A stretch of 7,079 nt of DNA from an uncultured Eubacteriales bacterium (GTDB taxonomy: Bacteria; Bacillota; Clostridia; Christensenellales; Borkfalkiaceae): the NCBI GenBank assembly GCA_958405585.1, contig CATYEP010000095.1, forward strand, positions 1 through 7,079, read 5' to 3'. The notes below the pieces were generated by a model, which worked only from the letters and a program-made list of their open reading frames with translations, did no database searches and was not told the DNA's origin. Shown here one piece after another: positions 1 to 5,247 of the stretch (positions are counted from its first letter, which is position 1; each line of letters begins with the position of its first letter). The position numbers and the translations under genes are program-made.

Positions 1-30
1 CCGGCGCCGGGGGTTTGCGCCGGCGGCGCC
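1..30. other. GC-rich dyad beyond the murC stop, cut by window edge
   Basis: This short stretch is much richer in G+C than the flanking intergenic DNA. CCGGCGC (1-7) can pair with GCGCCGG (17-23), and GGCGCC occurs at 3-8 and again at 25-30, so alternative hairpins are possible. It lies about 50 bases past the murC stop in the direction of murC transcription, where a terminator stem could be. Any U run would fall outside the window, so the role is undecided. Confidence 0.35.
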
Positions 31-78
31 TGTAGTCTTAAGATTTCCTGCTTTGCTTATCCAAAAAATTTATTCCGT

Positions 79-1416
79 CTATTTGTCATCAAGTATTCTC
101 TTTGCGATAAAATAAATATCTCCCGCGCCTAAAAACAGCGCCACATCTCCGGATTTTAAAGAGCACTGCAAATACAACTGTAATTGACGCAAAGATTCTA
201 TGTATAAAGAATTCGGAAGACTTTCCGATAAGGTGAGCGCACTGCCTATTGCATCAAAATATTCCCGTGCTGCATATGTTTTGTAGACGACCAGGTTCTC
301 GATCGGCAGCAGAACCTGTAAAAATTCGTCAAACAGCAATCTTGTTCTTGAATATGTATGCGGCTGAAAAATAACGAAAAGCCTTCCGCCGCAAACCTCT
401 TTTGCAGTCGCCAGCGCCGCAGCGATTTCTCTCGGATGATGTGCATAATCCGCGATCATCTGCGCTCCGTTCATTTCCCCCAAAAGCTCAAATCTTCTGC
501 GTATCCCGCGGAATTTCTGCAGGCCGCGCACTGTCAGACTTGCATCGTACCCGTAATATTCTGCTACCGCCGCAGCAGCCAACGCATTGTAAATATTGTG
601 CTTTCCATATACATTCAGCTTGATTTTGTCCAGTATCTCACCCTTTATCCGCAATGAAAAGGAATATTTTCCGTTTATCGACCGAATATTTTCAGCCCCC
701 ACGTCGCACTCCTTTGTCAGGCCGAAAGTCAGCGTGCAGTCAACTTCTTTTGCAATCTTATCTTCTCCGCACACGATTGCAGCTTTTGCCCCGCGCGCAT
801 ATGTGCGGTAGGCCGCTCCTAATTGCTCCGCATCTCCGTAACATTCCAGATGATCCGCATCCGTATTCAGGATAACCGCAACATCCGGCCTCAGATGCAG
901 GAAATTCCCCATATATTCACACGCTTCCGTCACGAAAAATTTATCCCCGCCGGAATACAAATTGCAATAATCAAAATCTTCACCGCCGATATGCGCACTG
1001 CAGCTGCCCGAACACTCTTCCAAAATATGCGCACACATGGCTGTCGCCGTCGTTTTTCCGTGACACCCCGCAATCCCGACCGTATTTTCAAAACAAGACG
1101 CCACCAATGCCAGAAGCTCCGCCCTGCCGTAAACAGGAATACCGCGGCGGCGCGCTTCACATAACTCGGGGTTCGCCTGCGGTATCGCCGAATTGACGAT
1201 CACTGCCTGTGCATCCATGAGATTCGCCGCATTGTGCCCGATATATATTTTTGCTCCCTCTTTTTCCAACCTTGCTGTCAGCGCGGTTGCCGTAATATCG
1301 CTTCCAGCTACACTGAATCCCATCTGCATCAAAAAATACGCAAGCCCGCTCATGCTGACTCCGCCAATGCCAATAAAAAAGATCCTCTGAATTTTTTCCC
1401 AGAATTTTCGTCTCAT
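79..1416 (-). CDS. murC: UDP-N-acetylmuramate--L-alanine ligase (MurC)
   Basis: MurC is the cytoplasmic ATP-dependent ligase that adds the first residue, L-Ala, to UDP-MurNAc in peptidoglycan precursor synthesis. The 445-residue product is close to the usual family length. The N-terminal UDP-binding loop is GIGGVSMSGLA (16-26). The ATP P-loop is GCHGKTT (117-123), and EACEY (164-168) sits where the family has its Mg-binding EADES-type motif. NTDADHLE (184-191), GKHNIYNALAAAA (271-283), RRFELLG (307-313), DYAHHP (323-328), FQPHTYSRT (350-358) and LGAGDI (429-434) follow in the expected Mur-ligase order. The Cys in the P-loop (commonly Thr, Ser or Ala) and the Cys in EACEY are variants, but the Lys, Thr, His and Glu residues are kept. 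The only ATG near the expected start has AAGGG just 1 nt upstream, so the exact start is less sure than the identity. The gene is divergent from spoVG; murC-spoVG proximity is known in Clostridia. Confidence 0.97.
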   Translation of the reverse strand: MRRKFWEKIQRIFFIGIGGVSMSGLAYFLMQMGFSVAGSDITATALTARLEKEGAKIYIGHNAANLMDAQAVIVNSAIPQANPELCEARRRGIPVYGRAELLALVASCFENTVGIAGCHGKTTATAMCAHILEECSGSCSAHIGGEDFDYCNLYSGGDKFFVTEACEYMGNFLHLRPDVAVILNTDADHLECYGDAEQLGAAYRTYARGAKAAIVCGEDKIAKEVDCTLTFGLTKECDVGAENIRSINGKYSFSLRIKGEILDKIKLNVYGKHNIYNALAAAAVAEYYGYDASLTVRGLQKFRGIRRRFELLGEMNGAQMIADYAHHPREIAAALATAKEVCGGRLFVIFQPHTYSRTRLLFDEFLQVLLPIENLVVYKTYAAREYFDAIGSALTLSESLPNSLYIESLRQLQLYLQCSLKSGDVALFLGAGDIYFIAKRILDDK

Positions 1417-1470
1417 GCCCTTAATAGATGCCGAATCATGACGAAAAAAAACGAAAATCTGGAAACTTTT

Positions 1471-1502
1471 GAAAATTTTTCAAAAATTTTTAAATTTTTT
1501 TT
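1471..1502. promoter_or_regulatory. Phased A/T tracts upstream of spoVG promoter (possible UP element or bent DNA)
   Basis: Three A-then-T tracts (GAAAATTTTT, CAAAAATTTT, TAAATTTTTT) begin at 1471, 1481 and 1491, a 10-base period close to one helical turn. They lie directly upstream of the spoVG -35 box and between the divergent murC and spoVG starts. AnTn tracts in phase are known to bend DNA, and A/T-rich DNA upstream of -35 can act as an UP element. The function here is inferred. I could not pick out a convincing murC promoter in the same interval. Confidence 0.45.
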
Positions 1503-1511
1503 GAAAGTCTA

Positions 1512-1540
1512 TTGAAAATTCAAAAAAGTTATAGTAGAAT
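1512..1540 (+). promoter_or_regulatory. Sigma-A-type promoter of spoVG
   Basis: TTGAAA (1512-1517) and TAGAAT (1535-1540) are separated by exactly 17 bases, with A/T tracts upstream. Transcription would start near 1547, giving a leader of about 36 bases that contains the AAGGAGG site. In Bacillus subtilis spoVG is a sigma-H gene. The GTAGAAT here (1534-1540) also fits the sigma-H -10 pattern RnnGAAT, but no AGGA-type -35 lies at the right distance, so sigma-A is the better reading. Confidence 0.65.
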
Positions 1541-1566
1541 GTAATTATTAATGAACGCCACTGCAT

Positions 1567-1573
1567 AAGGAGG
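1567..1573 (+). promoter_or_regulatory. spoVG ribosome binding site AAGGAGG, decides the start codon
   Basis: AAGGAGG is a near-perfect Shine-Dalgarno match. It directly abuts an in-frame ATG at 1574, which leaves no spacer, but it lies 9 bases before an in-frame TTG at 1583. The second spacing is normal, so the TTG is the likely start. Confidence 0.8.
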
Positions 1574-1582
1574 ATGATTATT

Positions 1583-1852
1583 TTGAAAATTTCAGACGTG
1601 CGTATCAGATTCGTAAAAAAAGATGACAGCAAACTTAAAGCGGTTGCCTCGATCACCATTGATGATTGTTTTGTCGTTCATGACATTAAAGTGATCGAAG
1701 GCTCGGACGGCCCGTTCATCGCAATGCCCAGCCGCAAGACTAACGACGGCGAATTCAAAGATATCGCCCATCCCTTAAATACCGAAACCCGTGAAGAACT
1801 GCGCAACGCGATCCTTGCCGCTTATTCGGAAGAACTTTCCAAAGCAGAGTAA
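1583..1852 (+). CDS. spoVG: SpoVG family regulatory protein
   Basis: SpoVG is a small conserved nucleic-acid-binding protein of Bacillota. It was first known for a role in the spore cortex and asymmetric septation in Bacillus, and acts as a global regulator of envelope and virulence genes in Staphylococcus and Listeria. Read from the TTG at 1583 the protein is 89 residues and begins MKISDVRIRFV, which lines up with the usual SpoVG opening (MEVTDVRLRRV in B. subtilis). The ATG nine bases upstream would add three residues (MII) and has no room after the ribosome site. The family core is complete: AVASITIDDCFVVHDIKVI (20-38), FIAMPSRKT (45-53) and GEFKDIAHPLN (56-66). It is slightly shorter than the Bacillus protein because the acidic C-terminal tail is reduced. 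It is a single-gene unit with its own promoter and terminators, divergent from murC and convergent with ftsZ. Confidence 0.96.
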   Translation: MKISDVRIRFVKKDDSKLKAVASITIDDCFVVHDIKVIEGSDGPFIAMPSRKTNDGEFKDIAHPLNTETREELRNAILAAYSEELSKAE

Positions 1853-1890
1853 TTTATTCTCTGCCACTTTCAAAAGTTTTCTTGGGAAAC

Positions 1891-1917
1891 AAACCGCGCA
1901 TACCCTGTGCGGTTTTT
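1891..1917 (+). terminator. First rho-independent terminator of spoVG
   Basis: AAACCGCGCA (1891-1900) pairs with TGTGCGGTTT (1906-1915), with one G-U pair, around a five-base loop. The stem runs straight into TTTTTGGTTTT. It lies about 40 bases past the spoVG stop. Confidence 0.85.
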
Positions 1918-1942
1918 GGTTTTGCCATTTTTCGGAAAACCG

Positions 1943-1980
1943 AAAGTTCCCGTCCACGTCGACGGGAGCTTTTTTCTTTT
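1943..1980 (+). terminator. Second, tandem rho-independent terminator of spoVG
   Basis: AAAGTTCCCGTC (1943-1954) pairs with GACGGGAGCTTT (1961-1972), with one wobble pair, around a six-base loop. A long T run (TTTTTTTCTTTT, ending at 1980) follows. A small TTCGG-AAAA-CCGAA hairpin (1931-1944) just before it overlaps the left arm and could compete with it. Two good terminators in series would insulate ftsZ from spoVG read-through. Confidence 0.85.
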
Positions 1981-2054
1981 GCCTTATTTTCTGTATACTG
2001 TTGTTCACCTGCTTCATTCCGACAGAAACACTACTGATCAGTTTTTTGTTTCTC

Positions 2055-2109
2055 TTATACATAGCGGCCGCAGAGCGCACATATTTGCGCTCTACGGCCG
2101 CTCGTATAA
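2055..2109. repeat. Long inverted repeat (55-base hairpin) without U tract
   Basis: Three paired blocks nest inside each other: TTATAC (2055-2060) with GTATAA (2104-2109), AGCGGCCG (2063-2070) with CGGCCGCT (2095-2102), and AGAGCGCA (2072-2079) with TGCGCTCT (2086-2093). They enclose a CATATT loop. A single C/A mismatch and a small internal loop separate the blocks. Neither side is followed by a T run in its direction of transcription, so it is not an ordinary terminator. It could be a structured RNA element, a protein-binding dyad or a mobile-repeat remnant. Confidence 0.85.
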
Positions 2110-2300
2110 CCAACACGCCGCGGTTTGCCAAACTGTTTCTTGCCAAAGCATTAAATTTACCCGCCCTGCCCGCAAATTTTATTTCGCAGACAGACATATT
2201 TGTAAATCAAAAAAACGTACGACAATGAACGCGAGTGTTTTTCGATTTTCCTTACTCTCAGCGCATCATTTACGATTGAGACTCAGCTCTTCATGAAGCC

Positions 2301-2324
2301 GGTATTCCGCCGCGGCGGAATATC
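2301..2324. repeat. Near-perfect palindrome centred on CCGCGG
   Basis: Positions 2303-2322 form a perfect 20-base palindrome, TATTCCGCCG followed by its complement, and the outer bases add a G-T and a G-C pair. On the plus strand a run of six T follows seven bases later (2332-2337), so weak termination is possible, but that spacing is poor. The perfect symmetry also suits binding by a dimeric protein. Confidence 0.75.
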
Positions 2325-2385
2325 CTCGCCCTTTTTTGCATAAAAATTCTCATGCGAAACATTTGCGAAAATCTGTTTATTGAAA

Positions 2386-2435
2386 AAATATTTACCAACC
2401 GAAATTTGCTTTTTCAGGAAATATTTACCAACCGA
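2386..2435. repeat. 17-base direct repeat pair downstream of ftsZ
   Basis: AAATATTTACCAACCGA occurs at 2386-2402 and again, identically, at 2419-2435. The offset is 33 bases, about three helical turns. The pair lies within 110 bases of the ftsZ stop. Two identical sites on one face of the helix would suit a DNA-binding protein, or they may be left over from a local duplication. Confidence 0.85.
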
Positions 2436-2443
2436 TATACGAC

Positions 2444-2474
2444 AGAACGTCCGGACATAATGTCCGGACGTTCT
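2444..2474 (-). terminator. Perfect 14-bp hairpin just after ftsZ, probable transcript end structure
   Basis: AGAACGTCCGGACA (2444-2457) and TGTCCGGACGTTCT (2461-2474) are exact complements around a TAA loop. In the ftsZ direction the stem begins about 20 bases after the stop codon, the usual place for a terminator. It lacks the following U run, since the next bases are GTCGTATATC. On the plus strand it is followed by CTAATTTT. It may end or protect the ftsZ mRNA 3' end, or be a protein-binding dyad. Confidence 0.5.
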
Positions 2475-2493
2475 CTAATTTTGGGGGTGTGAA

Positions 2494-3939
2494 TTATTTT
2501 TTACGGAACAAACGCTGTACAAACGTAGGAAGTTCTTTATCCGCATCCGTTCCAGCGGTCTGGCGCGGGATTTGCGTTCCCTGCGGTGCATACGGCTGCT
2601 GCGGTGCAGGACGAGCCGCCTGCTGGTACTGCGGTTGCTGCTGATATTGCGGCTGCGCGGGCTGTTGCGCATACTGCGGCTGCTGATATTGCGGCTGCGC
2701 AGGCTGCTGTGCATACTGCGGCTGAGCAGATTGCTGCTGATACTGCGGTTCCTGTTCATACTGAGGCTGACGTACCTGCTGCTGATAAGGCTGCTTGTAA
2801 ACAGGCGGCTGCTGTCCCGCCATTGTATTGTTCAAAGGCATGCGCACATAAGACGGCGATGCGTTCTGAACGGGAGCCGCAGGCTGTGCGGGCGCTTCGT
2901 CCGCATTGCGTTCCGGCAATCCTCTGTTCACAAAGAAATTGCGGCTCGCCACATTGCGCTCGTCCTTCGGATTGTACATATTTTCAATGTGCGGGAATCC
3001 CGTCGCAATCACAGTGACTTCCACTTCATCGTTGATATTGCTGTCGATGCAGGCACCGAAAATAATATTGGCAGAATAATCCACCACGCTCTGCACAAGA
3101 GTAGCCGCCGTCTGCACTTCGTCCATCGTCAGATCGTTGCCGCCGACAATATTCAGGATAACGCCCTTTGCACCTTCGATCGTCGTTTCCAAAAGCGGGC
3201 AGTTTACTGCAAGACGCACCGCTTCTACGATCCTGTTCTCACCTTTCGCAACGCCGACGCCCATGTGTGCAAGTCCCTGATCTTTCAAAATCGTGCGGAC
3301 ATCCGCAAAGTCAAGGTTGATCAGCGCAGGGTTCACGATCAGATCCGCAATGCCGCGAATACCTTGTTTCAAAATTTCATCCGCCACACGCAGAGCTTCT
3401 ACCATCGGCGTGTTCTTGGGAACTACGCTCGTAATTTTATCGTTCGGAATGATGATAAGCGTATCGACATACTTTTTCAGGTTCTCCAAACCTTTCGCCG
3501 TATTGTCCATACGTTTCTTTCCTTCAAAATTGAAAGGCTCCGTCACAATCGCGATCGTCAGAATTTTCAGATCGCGCGCGATCTTCGCTATGACAGGCGC
3601 AGCTCCCGTACCGGTCCCGCCGCCCATGCCTGCCGTGATAAAAAGCAGGTCCGTATCTTTCACCGCTTCCGTCAGGACTTCTTTGCTTTCTTCCGCCGCG
3701 GCACGCCCTACTTCCGGCTCAGCTCCTGCGCCCAGCCCTTTCGTAAGTGTCGATCCGATCTGAATCTTGTTTTCCGCTTTGGACAGCAAAAGGATCTGCT
3801 TGTCCGTGTTGACTGCTACATAACTCGCGCTCTGAATTCCAGCCTCGATCATACGGTTTACAGCATTGTTGCCTGCCCCGCCGACGCCGATAACTTTGAT
3901 TCTCGCCACTCCGGACAAACTGTCCAAACTATTAAACAT
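2494..3939 (-). CDS. ftsZ: Cell division protein FtsZ with Gln/Pro/Tyr-rich linker
   Basis: FtsZ is the tubulin-like GTPase that polymerises into the cytokinetic ring and recruits the divisome. The 481-residue protein has the full globular core. GVGGAGNNAVNRM (18-30) binds nucleotide, GGGTGTG (106-112) is the tubulin signature, and NLDFAD (208-213) is the T7 synergy loop that completes GTP hydrolysis in the next subunit. The core ends near residue 325. A variable linker follows, and from about 378 to 460 it is dominated by Gln, Pro, Tyr and Ala. The protein closes with ELPTFVQRLFRKK (469-481), a conserved C-terminal peptide of the kind that binds FtsA and other partners, plus basic residues. 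It exceeds the common length of roughly 350-400 residues because of the linker. The gene starts 5 bases after the ftsA stop, and its GGAGGG site lies inside the end of ftsA, so translation is probably coupled. Both genes share the promoter at 5164-5192. Confidence 0.99.
   Translation of the reverse strand: MFNSLDSLSGVARIKVIGVGGAGNNAVNRMIEAGIQSASYVAVNTDKQILLLSKAENKIQIGSTLTKGLGAGAEPEVGRAAAEESKEVLTEAVKDTDLLFITAGMGGGTGTGAAPVIAKIARDLKILTIAIVTEPFNFEGKKRMDNTAKGLENLKKYVDTLIIIPNDKITSVVPKNTPMVEALRVADEILKQGIRGIADLIVNPALINLDFADVRTILKDQGLAHMGVGVAKGENRIVEAVRLAVNCPLLETTIEGAKGVILNIVGGNDLTMDEVQTAATLVQSVVDYSANIIFGACIDSNINDEVEVTVIATGFPHIENMYNPKDERNVASRNFFVNRGLPERNADEAPAQPAAPVQNASPSYVRMPLNNTMAGQQPPVYKQPYQQQVRQPQYEQEPQYQQQSAQPQYAQQPAQPQYQQPQYAQQPAQPQYQQQPQYQQAARPAPQQPYAPQGTQIPRQTAGTDADKELPTFVQRLFRKK
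2638..2721 (-). repeat. Two 42-base tandem repeats inside ftsZ linker
   Basis: FtsZ residues 407-420 and 421-434 are the same 14-residue unit, PQYAQQPAQPQYQQ, twice in a row. At DNA level the units (2680-2721 and 2638-2679) differ at 3 of 42 bases, all silent. Shorter PQY-containing pieces flank them. This looks like a fairly recent in-frame duplication in a low-complexity linker. Confidence 0.9.
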
Positions 3940-3944
3940 GGTGT

Positions 3945-5114
3945 TTACCCTCCGATTCCGTTAAAGAATTTGTGTAAAAAACTTTTTTCGCGCTTGGTTT
4001 CCAGCGCCATATTCAAAAGGCTCAGATGCGAACTCTGCGCCGCTTTGTTATAATAAGGCAATTTCGGTGCTATGATCTCAACCACTTTGTTCAGCCGCCC
4101 CGAAAGATGCTCCCTCGCTCCGCGTATTCCGGTGATCCCTTCCCCCGTCAGCAAAATCGGTTTATAATCAATGCTCGAATCTCCGAACAATTCCAGACAT
4201 TGATTGATCACCTCACATAACAGATCAAGCCCTTCCTTTACCCGCTCCTTGAGCAAACGCACGGGAAGAACGTAAGAACGCATTTTATCCACATATTCGA
4301 TGGTCGATTCCGAAGACTCTTTGCTCGAAAGATTGATCTTCCCGATCATCGCTTCCGCTACATCAAACGGAATATCTACAGGATCTTCTCCCGTATATAA
4401 CTGCGCCGTTACATGCCCGCCGCCCGCCGAACAGGCATTCTGATAAACGATCCCGTTCCCGCAGACAACGCTGAATGTCATGGAAAGTTTGTCTATATCC
4501 AACAATACCGCATAATCGTCCCGCGTTTCAGACGGGATCAAATACAGCGCTTCCGCCAAAGACGTCGGCAAAAACTCCGCTTTCAGGATGCCGTATTCCG
4601 CCAACATATTTCGGAAGATATCTTCAAACCGCCTGTCCGCCAGAAAATAACTCAAATATCCTTCCAGCGAATCGCTCACCATTCCGACCGGATCGATCGT
4701 ACGGCGCTTGTCCGACGTTATATAACACACTGCACTTTGACGGATCAGATCATAATTTTGCTCTTCGCCGCCATACCCCTGCGAAAACAAAGCATTCAGA
4801 TCGTACGAAGTTACACGCCGCTTGCTCTGAAAACTCATAAAACAGCGCTTGGTCAAGACCTTGCAGAACTCTCCCGGTACCCCGACATAGATCTCTTTGA
4901 TACGCTCCCCGAAACTGCGCTGCGCTTCCGTAAGCGATTCGGTCACAGCCTTCTGCAAACCGTTCAGATCAAAAAATTCCGCATCCGAAAACCCGTCGTA
5001 CGCTTCACTATGGATCCCCTTGAAAACAAAGGTATTGTTCACTCCGCGCTCCCCGATCAGGACTGTCACGGACGCCGAACGTACGTCCAGCACTGCTACG
5101 CTTTTGCGGCTCAT
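3945..5114 (-). CDS. ftsA: FtsA-like divisome membrane tether with degenerate nucleotide site
   Basis: FtsA is an actin-like protein that ties FtsZ filaments to the membrane and activates the divisome. The 389-residue product, a little short for the family, has the FtsA plan. Subdomain 1A comes first, then an inserted 1C/SHS2 domain (about 84-165), which includes the PVGMVSDSLEGYLSYFLA stretch. Then come SAGGGHVTAQL (229-239), LLTGEGITGIRG (321-332) and a short C-terminal amphipathic segment, SFLHKFFNGIGG (378-389), matching the membrane-targeting helix. The ATP-site loops are unusual. Phosphate-1 reads LDVRSASV (9-16) where FtsA has D/E-I-G-T, and phosphate-2 reads DIDKLSMT (206-213) where E. 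coli has DIGGGTMD. The glycines are missing, so nucleotide binding may be weak or absent. Its place directly before ftsZ supports the name. The start has GGAGAG 4 bases upstream, and the gene is driven by the consensus promoter at 5164-5192. Confidence 0.9.
   Translation of the reverse strand: MSRKSVAVLDVRSASVTVLIGERGVNNTFVFKGIHSEAYDGFSDAEFFDLNGLQKAVTESLTEAQRSFGERIKEIYVGVPGEFCKVLTKRCFMSFQSKRRVTSYDLNALFSQGYGGEEQNYDLIRQSAVCYITSDKRRTIDPVGMVSDSLEGYLSYFLADRRFEDIFRNMLAEYGILKAEFLPTSLAEALYLIPSETRDDYAVLLDIDKLSMTFSVVCGNGIVYQNACSAGGGHVTAQLYTGEDPVDIPFDVAEAMIGKINLSSKESSESTIEYVDKMRSYVLPVRLLKERVKEGLDLLCEVINQCLELFGDSSIDYKPILLTGEGITGIRGAREHLSGRLNKVVEIIAPKLPYYNKAAQSSHLSLLNMALETKREKSFLHKFFNGIGG
3948..3953 (-). 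promoter_or_regulatory. ftsZ ribosome binding site inside ftsA
   Basis: GGAGGG on the minus strand lies in the last two sense codons of ftsA, just before its TAA, and 8 bases before the ftsZ ATG. The placement suggests translational coupling of ftsA and ftsZ. Confidence 0.8.
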
Positions 5115-5163
5115 TTTTCTCTCCGTTTTTCTCTTGTTTTTACAGTGATATTATACAAACACT

Positions 5164-5192
5164 ATTATATAATACTTTTACTTTTTTGTCAA
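5164..5192 (-). promoter_or_regulatory. Perfect consensus sigma-A promoter of ftsA-ftsZ
   Basis: On the minus strand TTGACA (5187-5192) and TATAAT (5164-5169) are separated by exactly 17 bases, the full consensus. Transcription should start near 5157, giving a leader of about 43 bases before ftsA. A second TATAAT (5150-5155) lies in the leader but has no matching -35. The -35 box sits one base from the U run of the divIB terminator. Confidence 0.88.
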
Positions 5193-5193
5193 T

Positions 5194-5231
5194 AAAAAAA
5201 CGTTCCCCGATCGCATTTTTCGGGGAACGTT
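5194..5231 (-). terminator. Rho-independent terminator of murA-divIB
   Basis: AACGTTCCCCGA and TCGGGGAACGTT (5199-5210 and 5220-5231) are exact 12-base complements around a nine-base loop. On the minus strand the stem is followed directly by seven T (5194-5200). It begins 16 bases after the divIB stop. On the plus strand a T run also follows, but ten bases away, so it works best in the divIB direction. Confidence 0.92.
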
Positions 5232-5247
5232 GTCATATTTTTTTATC

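Larger units (their letters stand above)
1981..2443. other. Gene-free interval between spoVG and ftsZ
   Basis: I see no credible gene here on either strand. Open frames exist on both strands but lack a ribosome site, overlap spoVG or its terminators, and show no recognisable protein motif. No tRNA-like sequence is visible. The interval holds a long imperfect inverted repeat (2055-2109), a near-perfect palindrome (2301-2324) and a 17-base direct repeat (2386-2435). An unrecognised small RNA cannot be excluded, but I found no convincing promoter for one. Confidence 0.6.

Noticed and set aside
1775..2197. 140-codon minus-strand basic open frame between ftsZ and spoVG
   Set aside because: No ribosome site precedes the ATG, the frame crosses the long inverted repeat and runs into spoVG antisense, and no motif is recognisable.
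1791..2228. 145-codon plus-strand frame with a hydrophobic middle, possible small membrane protein
   Set aside because: It overlaps the end of spoVG, spans both spoVG terminators, has no ribosome site at any inner start, and its hydrophobic part comes from T-rich terminator sequence.
1907..2296. 129-codon plus-strand frame
   Set aside because: It starts within the first spoVG terminator stem, has no ribosome site, and its sequence shows no domain pattern.
2298..2345. Tiny minus-strand ORF of 16 codons across the palindrome, possible leader peptide
   Set aside because: It has no ribosome site, no promoter and no downstream gene for it to control.
2590..2800. CRISPR-like or regularly spaced repeats in the CTG/CGG-rich stretch
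   Set aside because: The repeats are codon repeats in frame with the FtsZ linker and have no unique spacers.
2572..4053. 493-codon open frame on the plus strand antisense to ftsZ
   Set aside because: It lies over the whole of ftsZ, is very rich in Arg and Leu, has no ribosome site, and its openness follows from the codon use and repeat composition of ftsZ.
4413..5195. 260-codon plus-strand open frame over ftsA and its promoter
   Set aside because: It is antisense to ftsA, has no family motif or ribosome site, and runs into the ftsA promoter.
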